A DNA stretch of 64,000 nt from Yokenella regensburgei ATCC 49455 (lineage in GTDB: Bacteria > Pseudomonadota > Gammaproteobacteria > Enterobacterales > Enterobacteriaceae), in NCBI RefSeq assembly GCF_000735455.1, contig NZ_JMPS01000064.1, positions 160,869 through 224,868 on the forward strand, read 5' to 3'. A program made the position numbers and the translations under genes. Below, piece by piece: positions 52,377 through 62,315 of this stretch. The notes beneath the pieces were generated by a model, which saw only the letters and a list, made by a program, of their open reading frames with translations, was not told the origin of the DNA and searched no databases. The number at the start of each line of letters is the position of its first letter. Within the stretch, counting starts at the first letter, position 1.

Positions 52377-53111
52377 TTAGCGCGCTTTACGGGCGCTGAG
52401 TAAAAAGATCATCGGACGTTCTTTCTCTTCATCCAGCGCCGGATTGCTGGCAATCTGCCCGGCAGTGGGTCCCCACTCGTTGAGATGACTTATCTCAAAA
52501 CCGGCGGCAATCAACGCGTTTATCCACGTAGAAAGCTTTCGGTGCTGCTTCTTCACCCCCTCGGCAAACCAGTTGCTGATGCGCTCTCCTTCCTGCTGAT
52601 AATGATTCACCGGCCAGCACTTTTCACCGTCGCTACCCTGCATCCAGCCCTGTTTGTGGGTGGCGGTGTAGATGGGATGCTCTGCCGAGAACACCAGCAT
52701 ACCGCCAGGTTTTAGCGCCTGGTGGAGCGTGGCGAACAGCGTATCGATATCCAGCAGATAATGTAGCGCCAGCGAGCTGTAGGCGAGATCGAGACTCTCA
52801 GGCTCCAGACTCAGCGTTTCGAGATCGGCACGCTGATAGTGAATGTTCTCCTGCGAAGTCGTCGCGCGCGCGCGCTCCAGCATTTTCTCTGAAACATCAA
52901 GCCCAAGCACTTGTGCTGCTCCTGCGTCGCTGGCAAAGCGGCAGAACCACCCGTAGCCGCAGCCAAGGTCGATAACGGTGGCACCACTGAGCGGTGGCAG
53001 CATTTTTTGCAGTTCCGGCCATTCCGGTGCACCGTCCAGCCCCTTGACTGAACGATCGAGAGTGGCGTATCCGGCAAAAAACTGCGGATCGTCGTAGATA
53101 TTTTGCGTCAT
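52377..53111 (-). CDS. Class I SAM-dependent methyltransferase
   Basis: The product is 244 residues from the ATG at 53111, which follows AAGGAGATGAA. The SAM-binding motif VIDLGCGYGWFCRFA (about residues 45-59) is followed by LGLDVSEKML and the domain motif DLAYSSLALHYL. The substrate is unknown; the fold is that of small-molecule methyltransferases of the UbiE/BioC type. In E. coli mdtQ follows dusC with no such gene, so this one is an insertion relative to that order. Confidence 0.85.
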   Translation of the reverse strand: MTQNIYDDPQFFAGYATLDRSVKGLDGAPEWPELQKMLPPLSGATVIDLGCGYGWFCRFASDAGAAQVLGLDVSEKMLERARATTSQENIHYQRADLETLSLEPESLDLAYSSLALHYLLDIDTLFATLHQALKPGGMLVFSAEHPIYTATHKQGWMQGSDGEKCWPVNHYQQEGERISNWFAEGVKKQHRKLSTWINALIAAGFEISHLNEWGPTAGQIASNPALDEEKERPMIFLLSARKAR

Positions 53112-53333
53112 TTCATCTCCTTTATTCATGTTGTGAATGACATGTGGAGTATATCCAGTTTGTATCAATGATTCGTGGTGCCAGATTAAATAATGAGGTG
53201 AAAATCAGCTGGTTGGAATTGTATTTCTGCGTGTACTATCTTGTTTCAAGAGATTTTATGCCACGCGTTACTTAAGCTGCGTTGATGGTTTTCCTCTACG
53301 CTTTGCTCTCCTACTTACATACAGAATTCGTTT

Positions 53334-54773
53334 ATGAAACGTTCGTGCGTTGTTCCATCCGTTGCGATTTTGCCTTTGCTGTTGTTGCTGTCAGGTTGTG
53401 CCCCATCCCATGATATCGGTGCTGCGCCAAAACAGCAGACGCCAGCGTCCCGCGTTGATACCGCCTTGCCTGCGGCATTACAAAATGGCTGGCCGCAGAG
53501 TGAATGGTGGCGCGAGTATCACGATCCACAGCTCGATGCCCTGATTGACCAGGCTCTGCGTCACTCCCCGGATATGCAGGTGGCGCAGCAGCGCATCAAG
53601 CTGGCTGAAGCTCAGGCGCGGATGGCGCAGTCGTCTCTGGGTCCAGAAGTCGATTTTTCCGCGAATATTGAACGGCAAAAAATGTCGGCTGAAGGGCTGA
53701 TGGGGCCGTTTGCGGTAACTGACCCGGCGGCCGGGACGACCGGCCCATGGTACACCAACGGCACGTTCGGCCTGACGGCGGGCTGGGATCTCGACCTGTG
53801 GGGCAAAAACCGCGCCGAAGTACAGGCGCGAATTGGTAAAGCGCGGGCAGAAATGGCGGAAATGGCGCAAACCCGTCAACTGCTGGCGAGCAGCGTCAGC
53901 CGTCTGTACTGGCAGTGGCAGACCCAGGCGGCAATGGCGCTGGTGCTGGAGCAGGTGAAAAAAGAAGAAAACAGCATCGTGACGGTGGATACCGAACTCT
54001 ATCAGCACGGTATTACCAGCTCCGTAGAGGGTGTGGAAAACGACATCAACGTCAGCAAGACCGAGCAGCAGATCGCCGAACTGAGCGGTGACATGAAGGA
54101 GACCGAGGCGCGCCTGATGGCGCTAACCAACAGCCAGACTTCAGCGCTTAAGCTACGCCCAGTGACGCTCCCGGCCGTGAAGACCAGTATGCCTGCGGTA
54201 CTGGGCTACGAGCTGCTGGCGCGCCGTCCGGATCTGCAGGAAGCGCACTGGTATATCGCAGCTTCAATGAGTGAAGTGGAGGCGGCGAAGGCGGCATTCT
54301 ATCCGGATATCAACCTGATGGCCTTTTTACAACAGGATGCGCTGCACCTGAGCGATCTGTTCCGCAATTCGGCGCAGCAGATGGGCGTTACCGCAGGCTT
54401 AACGCTGCCTATCTTCGACAGCGGTCGGCTGAATGCCAACCTCGATATCGCCAGCGCTTCCCAGGGGCTGTCGGTTGCCAATTACAACAAAGCGGTGGTG
54501 AATGCGGTTAACCAGGTGGCGAAGAGCGCAAGCCAGGTGGAAACCCTCGCGAACAAAAACCAGCAGCAGATGAAGGTTGAACAAGACTCTGCGCGGGTTG
54601 TGGCGTTGGCAGAAGCCAGAATGCGGGTTGGGATGATCTCCGGTACCAAGGTGAGCCTTGCGAGGCTTCCGGCGCTGAGGGAGCGGATGGCGGGGATCCA
54701 GCTCCACGGGCAGTGGCTGGATGCAAATATCCAGCTCACGTCAGCGCTGGGCGGTGGCTACCACCAGCAGTAG
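53334..54773 (+). CDS. mdtQ: Outer-membrane efflux lipoprotein MdtQ (OEP family)
   Basis: The product is 479 residues. A lipoprotein signal peptide (LLLLSGCAPS) places the acylated Cys at about residue 22. Two outer-membrane-efflux repeats of the TolC/NodT type follow, including WDLDLWGKNRAEVQARIG and LTLPIFDSGRLNANL. It is intact here, whereas E. coli K-12 carries a disrupted copy. No pump component is adjacent, so it must pair with a pump elsewhere. The start has a poor ribosome site. Confidence 0.9.
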   Translation: MKRSCVVPSVAILPLLLLLSGCAPSHDIGAAPKQQTPASRVDTALPAALQNGWPQSEWWREYHDPQLDALIDQALRHSPDMQVAQQRIKLAEAQARMAQSSLGPEVDFSANIERQKMSAEGLMGPFAVTDPAAGTTGPWYTNGTFGLTAGWDLDLWGKNRAEVQARIGKARAEMAEMAQTRQLLASSVSRLYWQWQTQAAMALVLEQVKKEENSIVTVDTELYQHGITSSVEGVENDINVSKTEQQIAELSGDMKETEARLMALTNSQTSALKLRPVTLPAVKTSMPAVLGYELLARRPDLQEAHWYIAASMSEVEAAKAAFYPDINLMAFLQQDALHLSDLFRNSAQQMGVTAGLTLPIFDSGRLNANLDIASASQGLSVANYNKAVVNAVNQVAKSASQVETLANKNQQQMKVEQDSARVVALAEARMRVGMISGTKVSLARLPALRERMAGIQLHGQWLDANIQLTSALGGGYHQQ

Positions 54774-54802
54774 CGGGAGATGTTGCCGGGTGTGGCGAGC
54801 GC

Positions 54803-55399
54803 TCACCCGGCATGCGGATCTTCATCGTCTGACGCTGCATTTTTCCGTTCGCGGCGCTTAAACCACCAGCGGATTGCCAGCACCACGGCAATGGCCAGTG
54901 CGAGCCACACCAGATGCTTCAGGTGCTGATCGAGGTGATGTAACCACGGAGCGATGACCTCGCCGCCAAGATAGCCGAGGGTGGTAAACAGCAGTGACCA
55001 GATAATAGCGCCAAGAATGTTCAGCGGTAGAAAGATCTTCGGGGGCAACCGACTGGCGCCGATCAGCAGCGGCCCGATGACGCGGAAGCCGTACATAAAA
55101 CGGGTGCCAATCACGAACAGGTAAGGGCGGCGCTGGATAAGCCGCTGCGCCGAGCGAATTTTAGCTTTATGGCGTCTGAACCGCTTAAGAATGCGATCGC
55201 CAAAGTGACGACCCAGCAGATACAGCACCTGATCGCCCATCATCCCGCCCAACGCCACGGAAACCACCACCAGCCAGAATTTGAGCAGACCCTGATGTGC
55301 CGCCACGCCGCCGAGCAGCGTTACCGTTTCGCCCTCTGCCAGGCTTCCTACCACCAGCGCAGCGTAACCATACTGGGAAATCAGGCTATTAAAATCCAT
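54803..55399 (-). CDS. yohD: DedA-family membrane protein YohD
   Basis: The product is 198 residues (E. coli 192). It is a DedA/SNARE-associated family protein with the motif GTRFMYGFRVIGPLLIGASRL and helices either side. The C-terminus is basic and then acidic (FKRRERKNAASDDEDPHAG). DedA proteins are thought to flip undecaprenyl phosphate or phospholipids; the role of YohD itself is unproven. Confidence 0.93.
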   Translation of the reverse strand: MDFNSLISQYGYAALVVGSLAEGETVTLLGGVAAHQGLLKFWLVVVSVALGGMMGDQVLYLLGRHFGDRILKRFRRHKAKIRSAQRLIQRRPYLFVIGTRFMYGFRVIGPLLIGASRLPPKIFLPLNILGAIIWSLLFTTLGYLGGEVIAPWLHHLDQHLKHLVWLALAIAVVLAIRWWFKRRERKNAASDDEDPHAG

Positions 55400-55553
55400 A
55401 TCGGCATCCAGGCTCCTGTTTAATTCACACTAATTATCATACACCCTGCGGCTCGTGAATGATCGCGCGGCTTTTTTCGCTGGCTGAAAACTAATCAATC
55501 AAGATGAATTATACTTGAAGTGTGGTTGTACGAAGCCGCGACAAGGGGGCCAT

Positions 55554-56141
55554 ATGAACCATGTCTGGGGACTGTTCTCTCATCCCGATAGAGAAATGCA
55601 CGTTATTCGTAGTGAAAACGAAACTGTTTCGCATCACTACACTCACCATGTGCTGATCATGGCCGCCGTGCCGGTTATCTGCGCATTCATCGGTACAACA
55701 CAACTAGGCTGGAATTTTGGCGATGGCACCGTTGTGAAGCTGTCGCTAATGACCGGTCTCGTTATCGCTGTATTGTTCTACGCCATGATGCTGGCAGGGG
55801 TTGCGGTAATGGGGCGAGTCATCTGGTGGATGGCACGTCACTACCCGCAGCGTCCGTCGCTCAGGCATTGCATGGTTTTCGCTGGTTACGTTGCAACACC
55901 GCTGTTTTTAAGCGGGATTGTCGCGCTGTATCCGCTGGTATGGCTGTGTGCGCTGGTGGGCACAGTAGCGCTGTTTTATACCGGGTATCTTCTGTACCTC
56001 GGTATTCCTACCTTCCTTAATATCAATAAAGAAGAGGGGCTGAGCTTTTCCAGTTCGACGCTCGCCATTGGCGTGCTGGTGCTGGAGGCCCTGCTGGCGA
56101 TGACCGTTATCCTCTGGGGTTACGGTTTGCGCCTGTTCTGA
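55554..56141 (+). CDS. yohC: Yip1-family inner-membrane protein YohC
   Basis: The product is 195 residues from the ATG at 55554, the E. coli length. It has five membrane helices, with conserved HCMVFAGYVATPLFLSGIVALYP-type sequence (positions about 55864-55935). The function is unknown. A longer in-frame start upstream has no matching homologous N-terminus. Confidence 0.92.
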   Translation: MNHVWGLFSHPDREMHVIRSENETVSHHYTHHVLIMAAVPVICAFIGTTQLGWNFGDGTVVKLSLMTGLVIAVLFYAMMLAGVAVMGRVIWWMARHYPQRPSLRHCMVFAGYVATPLFLSGIVALYPLVWLCALVGTVALFYTGYLLYLGIPTFLNINKEEGLSFSSSTLAIGVLVLEALLAMTVILWGYGLRLF

Positions 56142-56291
56142 CCGGTTAAATATGCCGCGCCGCCGCAGACACCGACGGCGCAGCATTTCTTCATCATTAT
56201 CTGCTGGCGAGCCGACGGTAGCGCGGGGTATGATGCGATTTCAGGAAATCCTGAAGTTATCCTTTGCCAAACGACTAACCAGAAACTCACC

Positions 56292-57239
56292 ATGCAGAAA
56301 TTTCGAGTATCCCTGCTCAGCCTTGCGCTGATGCTGGCAGTGCCCTTTGCGCCACAGGCGAGTGCAAAAACCGTAACGACAGCGACCGCGTCTCAGCCGG
56401 AGATCGCCTCCGGAAGCGCCATGATCGTCGATTTGAATACCAACAAAGTGATTTACGCCAGCAACCCGGATCTGGTGCGCCCGATGGCGTCCATTACCAA
56501 AGTCATGACGGCCATGGTGGTGCTGGACGCGCACTTACCGCTTGATGAGATGCTGAAAGTAGATATCAGCCATACGCCTGAAATGAAAGGGATTTACTCA
56601 CGAGTGCGTTTGAACAGTGAAATCAGCCGCAAAAACATGCTGCTGCTGGCGTTGATGTCGTCGGAGAACCGCGCGGCGGCGAGCCTCGCCCACCATTATC
56701 CTGGCGGTTACGATGCGTTTATTCGTGCGATGAATGCAAAAGCCAAAGCGCTCGGCATGACGCACACCCGCTACGTCGAGCCAACGGGCTTGTCGATTCA
56801 TAACGTATCAACGGCGAGAGATTTAACGAAGCTACTGATTGCCAGCAAACAGTATCCGCTGATTGGTCAGTTGAGCACCACCAAAGAAGACACCGCGACC
56901 TTCGCAAGCCCGGCCTATACGCTGCCGTTCCGTAACACCAACCACCTGGTGTATCGCGATAACTGGAATATTCAGTTAACCAAAACCGGCTTTACCAATG
57001 CGGCAGGGCACTGTCTGATTATGCGCACGGTCATCAACAATAAACCGGTGGCGCTGGTGGTTATGGATGCGTTCGGTAAGTTTACCCACTTTGCTGACGC
57101 CAGCCGTCTGCGGACGTGGATAGAAACCGGCAAAGTGATGCCGGTACCGCCAGCCGCGCTGAGCTACAAAAAGCAGCGTGAAGCGCAGATGGCAAACGCC
57201 ATGCTGAATGGCGAACAAACCACCGCACAGAACGACTGA
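56292..57239 (+). CDS. pbpG: D-alanyl-D-alanine endopeptidase PbpG (PBP7)
   Basis: The product is 315 residues with a signal peptide ([25 protein letters not shown]). The penicillin-binding active-site motifs are MASITKV (SxxK), SSEN (SxN) and [11 protein letters not shown] (KTG). It is periplasmic and cleaves cross-links in peptidoglycan. Its stop is one base from the stop of the convergent acetyltransferase gene. Confidence 0.95.
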   Translation: MQKFRVSLLSLALMLAVPFAPQASAKTVTTATASQPEIASGSAMIVDLNTNKVIYASNPDLVRPMASITKVMTAMVVLDAHLPLDEMLKVDISHTPEMKGIYSRVRLNSEISRKNMLLLALMSSENRAAASLAHHYPGGYDAFIRAMNAKAKALGMTHTRYVEPTGLSIHNVSTARDLTKLLIASKQYPLIGQLSTTKEDTATFASPAYTLPFRNTNHLVYRDNWNIQLTKTGFTNAAGHCLIMRTVINNKPVALVVMDAFGKFTHFADASRLRTWIETGKVMPVPPAALSYKKQREAQMANAMLNGEQTTAQND

Positions 57240-57240
57240 T

Positions 57241-57795
57241 TTACTCCGGCAGCGTCCAGTCACCTTCGTTGAGTGGGCGCTGCATAATCAACGTATCCCG
57301 CCAGTCTCCCAGCTTATAGCCGACGCTTCGCAGTTGGCCTGCCACTTCAAAACCGTGTTTTTTGTGCAAGCGTAACGAACCGGCGTTGTTGAGCCCGTCA
57401 CCCACAACCGCAATCATTTGCCGCCACGGACCCAGCTCGCAGATATCGATCAAACGCGTCAGCAGGCTGCTGCCGATATTGCGTCCGGTCATGCTGGCAT
57501 CGACGTAAATTGATTCTTCGAGGGTAAAGCGGTAAGCCGGGCGCGGACGGTAAGGGGTGGCATAGCAGTAGCCGACAATGATGCCGCGATATAAGGCCAC
57601 CAGCCAGGGTAACCCCTGCTCACGAACCTTTTTCATGCGCTGGCGCATTTCGTCGACGGAAGGAGGGACTTCTTCAAAAGACGCGCGTCCGTTCAGAACA
57701 TGCCAGGCGTACAGCGCTGCAATCGCATGTGCATCGTCCGGCAGAGCCTCACGGATCTCCACTTCAGTTTTGTGCAGGACTTCGACCGTGGACAT
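57241..57795 (-). CDS. GNAT N-acetyltransferase, phosphinothricin-acetyltransferase type
   Basis: The product is 184 residues with the GNAT acetyl-CoA-binding region SIYVDASMTGRNIGSSLLTRL. Other Pat/Bar-family signatures are AIAALYAWHVLNGRASFEEVPP and LRLHKKHGFEVAGQLRSVGYKLGDW. The family acetylates phosphinothricin, methionine sulfoximine and related compounds. In E. coli pbpG and dld are direct neighbours, so this gene is extra here. Confidence 0.87.
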   Translation of the reverse strand: MSTVEVLHKTEVEIREALPDDAHAIAALYAWHVLNGRASFEEVPPSVDEMRQRMKKVREQGLPWLVALYRGIIVGYCYATPYRPRPAYRFTLEESIYVDASMTGRNIGSSLLTRLIDICELGPWRQMIAVVGDGLNNAGSLRLHKKHGFEVAGQLRSVGYKLGDWRDTLIMQRPLNEGDWTLPE

Positions 57796-57927
57796 AACCA
57801 GGCTCCTTCAGGTGGGAGGCCGGAGAAACGTTTCTCCGGCACCTGATCCCACTCTAATACGGAGTTAAGCAGTAATACAGTATTCCCCCTTAAAGTTAAG
57901 GGGTGCTTATTAAGTTAACCAAGCGTC

Positions 57928-59652
57928 TTATTCCGCTTTTTGCCCTTCACCCCAGTATTTTTGCTTGCTGGTCTTGCCAATGCCCGGGTTCATGCTGTTT
58001 GTTGGGTCATTTTCGCGATAAAAGTGTTTTAAACTGTCTGCGGCTTCATACAGGTGCCCAACGTTGTGTTCTGCCGGGTATTGCGCTCCACGCGCCCTCA
58101 GCAGCGCCAGCATTTTCTCCTTCAGCTCATGTGCATCGACGCCTTTTTTCACGATGTAATCCTGATGGAAAACGTGACACATAAAGTGACCGTAATAGAG
58201 CTTGTGTACCAGTTGGCTGTCGATTTCCGGCGGCAGATGCTCAAACCACTCGGTGTCGTTACGGCGCAGGGCGATATCAAGCGCCAGAATGTCTTCCACG
58301 TCGTCGGCGTGTACGGCCTGGTAACGGATGGCGGCACCCGCGGCGGCAAAACGATGTAAAAAGGCTTTGCTGCCTTCTTCGCTGGTACAGGTGAAGAAAT
58401 TACCTTCCGCGCTGCCAAAGAATTCCGTCAGCCAGTTTTTGGCCTCGCTGATGCCATCACCGGCCATCTTCAGCAGCAAATGATGCTCATATTTGTCACG
58501 GTACTCTTTCATTCGCGGCGGCAGGTGCCCCGGGAAGATGTGCCCGACTTTTTGCATGAACCGATCGGTAAAGTGGGGTTTAAACAGCGACACTTTCTCG
58601 AGCATCGCATCCGCGCGCCCCTTCAGGGTGAAGAAGAACGGCATTTTGTCGGTGCCGAGCTTGTCTATCATCAGGAAGGTGTCTTTGCCGTACTGTTCGG
58701 CCACATCGTAGATGTCGCGGTGCATATACTCGCCTGCTACCGGCAAATTAGCGAAGTTAGCCAGAATATGACGGCGGATCTCAGTCAGCACTTCCGGGTG
58801 GTTGGTGCCAATGTAAAACACCTGCTGGTTTTTTTCTGCCGGGAAGGTGTCCAGGCGGGCGGCAAAAACCGCCAGTTTCCCGGCGCAGCCGGAAGATTCA
58901 AACAGGCGGTCCGGGTCCGCGTTGTAGCGCGCCGGGGTATCGGCATCCACGTCGCGCACGCGGGTGACGTAATCGTGATCGTGGGCATGGCGGCCATCGT
59001 GCAGCACGTCGCTGTCCTGTACGCGGTCGTCGTCAAGCTTGCTCAGAATTTGTTCCGGTGTCTCACCCAGCTCAATCCCCAGATGGTTAACCAGCTGTAA
59101 TTTGCCCTGTTCGTCGATACGTGCAAACAGCGACATTTCGGTATACGCCGGGCCGCGCTGCACCAGCGAGCCACCAGAGTTATTGCATACACCGCCAATC
59201 ACCGAGGCGCCAATACAGGACGAACCAATGACCGAATGCGGTTCCCGGCCAAACGGCTTAAGCGCTTTTTCCAGCGAATAGAGCGTGGTACCCGGAAACG
59301 CCAGGACCTGCTCGCCTTTATCCAGCAGGTGCAGTTTATCGAGGCGCAGGGTGCTGATAATCACGATGTCGCGGTCGTAGTCGTTGCCGCTTGGGGTGGA
59401 ACCTTCCGTCAGACCGGTATTCGCCGCCTGCATCAGGATAATTTTGTCAGCATTCACGCAGGCATTCAGTACCCGCCAGAGTTCCAGTAGCGAACCGGGG
59501 AAGACCACGGCCAGCGCCTCGCCCTGGCCTGAACGGAAGCCTTTACGGTAGCGCTGAGTTTTAGCCGGATCGGTAAGCAGGTGAGCATGGCCTACCAGGC
59601 GTGAGAGTTCAGCCAGAAATGCGCTGTTATCGGTTTGAATGTTAGATGACAT
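57928..59652 (-). CDS. dld: Quinone-dependent D-lactate dehydrogenase
   Basis: The product is 574 residues (E. coli 571). The FAD-binding type 4 domain is present (IILMQAANTGLTEGSTP and VIGSSCIGASVIGGVCNNSGG). The C-terminal membrane-binding domain contains basic segments near KVGHIFPGHLPPRMKEY. It oxidises D-lactate to pyruvate at the inner membrane and feeds electrons to quinone. An 8-bp inverted repeat (CCCCTTAA/TTAAGGGG) lies about 25 bases past its stop, but there is no T run. Confidence 0.96.
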   Translation of the reverse strand: MSSNIQTDNSAFLAELSRLVGHAHLLTDPAKTQRYRKGFRSGQGEALAVVFPGSLLELWRVLNACVNADKIILMQAANTGLTEGSTPSGNDYDRDIVIISTLRLDKLHLLDKGEQVLAFPGTTLYSLEKALKPFGREPHSVIGSSCIGASVIGGVCNNSGGSLVQRGPAYTEMSLFARIDEQGKLQLVNHLGIELGETPEQILSKLDDDRVQDSDVLHDGRHAHDHDYVTRVRDVDADTPARYNADPDRLFESSGCAGKLAVFAARLDTFPAEKNQQVFYIGTNHPEVLTEIRRHILANFANLPVAGEYMHRDIYDVAEQYGKDTFLMIDKLGTDKMPFFFTLKGRADAMLEKVSLFKPHFTDRFMQKVGHIFPGHLPPRMKEYRDKYEHHLLLKMAGDGISEAKNWLTEFFGSAEGNFFTCTSEEGSKAFLHRFAAAGAAIRYQAVHADDVEDILALDIALRRNDTEWFEHLPPEIDSQLVHKLYYGHFMCHVFHQDYIVKKGVDAHELKEKMLALLRARGAQYPAEHNVGHLYEAADSLKHFYRENDPTNSMNPGIGKTSKQKYWGEGQKAE

Positions 59653-59849
59653 CTTCCCACTCCTTGTGGTGAGCGAATTTACCGCCCCTAAGCATAGCGC
59701 TTTGTATGATAAATTGATGCTGAAATGTTGCGAAAAAAATTAAGAAGATATCCTTTGCATTCTGTTCGCCACACGGCCAGGCTTGTGGCAAACTGCGGTT
59801 TTTCAAGTGTTTTCGCCGCTGATCCGGCCTCGAAAAGAGAGTACTAAAA

Positions 59850-62147
59850 ATGAAATGGCTATGTTCTGTAGGCGTTGCCGTTAGCCTGGCGATACAGCCC
59901 GCGCTGGCTGACTCCCTGTTTGGTAATCATCCGCTGACGCCGGAGGCCCGCGACGCGTTCGTCACTGAGCTTCTGAAAAAGATGACCGTGGATGAGAAGA
60001 TTGGTCAGCTGCGCCTGATAAGCGTCGGGCCGGATAACCCGAAAGACGCTATCCGCGAAATGATTAAAGACGGGCAGGTAGGGGCGATTTTTAATACCGT
60101 TACCCGCCAGGATATTCGAACCATGCAGGATCAGGTGATGCAGTTGAGCCGCCTGAAAATTCCGCTGTTCTTCGCCTACGATGTGATCCACGGTCAGCGC
60201 ACCGTCTTCCCGAACAGCCTGGGGCTGGCTTCCTCCTTTAACCTCGACGCGGTGAAAACCGTCGGGCGTGTTTCCGCTTATGAAGCAGCAGACGATGGCC
60301 TGAACATGACCTGGGCACCGATGGTCGATGTCTCGCGCGATCCGCGCTGGGGCCGCGTTTCAGAAGGTTTCGGTGAAGATACGTATCTCACCGCTATCAT
60401 GGGTAAAACCATGGTCGAATCGATGCAGGGTAAGAGCCCGGCAGACCGCTACTCGGTGATGACCAGCGTGAAGCACTTTGCTGCCTACGGGGCCGTAGAA
60501 GGTGGTAAAGAGTACAACACCGTCGATATGAGCCCGCAGCGCCTGTTTAACGACTACCTGCCGCCGTACAAAGCGGCGCTTGATGCCGGCAGCGGTGGGG
60601 TGATGGTCGCCCTGAACTCGCTCAACGGTACACCGGCGTCTTCGGACTCCTGGCTGCTGAAAGATGTCCTGCGTGACGACTGGGGCTTTAAGGGCATCAC
60701 TATCTCCGATCACGGGGCGATTAAAGAACTCATCAAGCACGGTACGGCCTCAGATCCGGAAGATGCGGTGCGCATCGCTTTAACCTCCGGCATCAACATG
60801 AGTATGAGCGACGAGTACTACAGCAAATATCTGCCGGGGCTGGTGAAGTCTGGCAAGGTCACCATGGCCGAACTGGACGACGCGACTCGCCACGTGCTGA
60901 ACGTGAAATATGATATGGGTCTGTTCAACGATCCGTACAGCCACCTTGGCGCGAAAGAGACCGATCCGCAGGATACTAACGCGGAAAGCCGTCTGCATCG
61001 TAAAGAAGCGCGTGAAGTGGCGCGCGAAAGCCTGGTACTGCTGAAAAACCGTCTGGAGACGCTGCCGCTGAAGAAAAACGCGACCATCGCCGTGGTGGGG
61101 CCGCTGGCGGATAGTCAGCGCGACATGATGGGCAGCTGGTCAGCGGCCGGGGTTGCCTCGCAGTCAGTGACGCTGCTCACTGGGATCCAAAACGCGGTGG
61201 GAACGGAAGGTAAGGTTCTCTATGCCAAAGGCGCTAACGTCACCAACGACAAAGGTATTGTCGAGTTCCTGAATCAGTATGAACCTGCCGTTGTTGTCGA
61301 CCCGCGTTCACCGCAGGCGATGATTGATGAAGCGGTGAAAGCCGCGAAGCAGTCTGATGTGGTCGTCGCGGTGGTTGGTGAAGCGCAGGGTATGGCGCAT
61401 GAAGCCTCCAGCCGCACCGACATTACCATTCCGCAGAGCCAGCGTGATTTGATTAGCGCGCTGAAAGCGACAGGAAAACCGCTGGTGCTGGTGCTGATGA
61501 ACGGGCGTCCGCTGGCACTGGTGAAAGAAGACCAGCAGGCCGATGCGATTCTGGAAACCTGGTTCGCCGGCACCGAAGGCGGTAACGCCATTGCCGATGT
61601 CCTGTTCGGTGATTACAACCCGTCCGGTAAGCTGCCAATGTCCTTCCCGCGTTCTGTCGGGCAGATCCCGGTGTACTACAGCCACCTGAATACCGGCCGT
61701 CCGTACAACCCGGAAAAACCGAACAAGTACACTTCACACTACTTCGACGAGGCAAACGGACCGCTGTACCCGTTCGGCTACGGTCTGAGCTACACCACGT
61801 TCACCGTTTCAGATGTGAAAATGTCTGCACCGGTGATGAAGCGTGACGGTAAAGTGACCGCCAGCGTTGAGGTGACCAATACCGGCAAACGCGAAGGTGC
61901 GACGGTTATCCAGATGTATGTTCAGGACGTGACCGCCTCCATGAGCCGCCCGGTGAAACAGCTGCGCGGTTTCGAGAAGGTCACCCTGAAACCGGGTGAA
62001 ACCCAGACCGTGAGCTTCCCGATTGACGTGAATGCGCTTAAGTTCTGGAACCAGAGAATGAAGTTCGCCGCAGAGCCGGGCAAGTTTAACGTCTTTATCG
62101 GCGTTGACTCCGCCCGCGTGAAGCAGGGCGAATTCGAACTGCAGTAA
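59850..62147 (+). CDS. bglX: Periplasmic beta-glucosidase BglX
   Basis: The product is 765 residues, the E. coli length. A signal peptide is followed by a GH3 N-terminal TIM barrel with the nucleophile Asp in GITISDHGAIKEL. The GH3 C-terminal domain has the substrate-binding ILETWFAGTEGG, and a fibronectin type III-like domain lies at the end (TASVEVTNTGKREGATVIQMYV). It hydrolyses beta-glucosides in the periplasm. It is divergent from dld. Confidence 0.96.
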   Translation: MKWLCSVGVAVSLAIQPALADSLFGNHPLTPEARDAFVTELLKKMTVDEKIGQLRLISVGPDNPKDAIREMIKDGQVGAIFNTVTRQDIRTMQDQVMQLSRLKIPLFFAYDVIHGQRTVFPNSLGLASSFNLDAVKTVGRVSAYEAADDGLNMTWAPMVDVSRDPRWGRVSEGFGEDTYLTAIMGKTMVESMQGKSPADRYSVMTSVKHFAAYGAVEGGKEYNTVDMSPQRLFNDYLPPYKAALDAGSGGVMVALNSLNGTPASSDSWLLKDVLRDDWGFKGITISDHGAIKELIKHGTASDPEDAVRIALTSGINMSMSDEYYSKYLPGLVKSGKVTMAELDDATRHVLNVKYDMGLFNDPYSHLGAKETDPQDTNAESRLHRKEAREVARESLVLLKNRLETLPLKKNATIAVVGPLADSQRDMMGSWSAAGVASQSVTLLTGIQNAVGTEGKVLYAKGANVTNDKGIVEFLNQYEPAVVVDPRSPQAMIDEAVKAAKQSDVVVAVVGEAQGMAHEASSRTDITIPQSQRDLISALKATGKPLVLVLMNGRPLALVKEDQQADAILETWFAGTEGGNAIADVLFGDYNPSGKLPMSFPRSVGQIPVYYSHLNTGRPYNPEKPNKYTSHYFDEANGPLYPFGYGLSYTTFTVSDVKMSAPVMKRDGKVTASVEVTNTGKREGATVIQMYVQDVTASMSRPVKQLRGFEKVTLKPGETQTVSFPIDVNALKFWNQRMKFAAEPGKFNVFIGVDSARVKQGEFELQ

Positions 62148-62152
62148 CGTTA

Positions 62153-62189
62153 TATTCCCTCCGGGATAATGGTTGTCCCGGAGGGAATA
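62153..62189 (+). terminator. 14-bp hairpin after bglX
   Basis: The arms TATTCCCTCCGGGA and TCCCGGAGGGAATA are perfect complements with a 9-base loop, 5 bases past the bglX stop. It is followed by A-rich rather than T-rich sequence, so it may protect the 3' end or terminate by another route. It marks the junction with the AT-rich DNA before the Hcp-lipase gene. Confidence 0.5.
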
Positions 62190-62315
62190 AACAAAAAAAG
62201 CGATCTTTATTTATTTTTATTGTGTCATTGTACATTATCTGTTTTAACTCATTTCAGAATAACGCGAAATAACGGCTGGCGTTATTAGTCGAAATGATTA
62301 AATGGACATGTAATA

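Noticed and set aside
57886..57903. CCCCTTAA/TTAAGGGG inverted repeat after dld
   Set aside because: The stem is plausible but no T run follows on the dld strand, so I do not call it a terminator.
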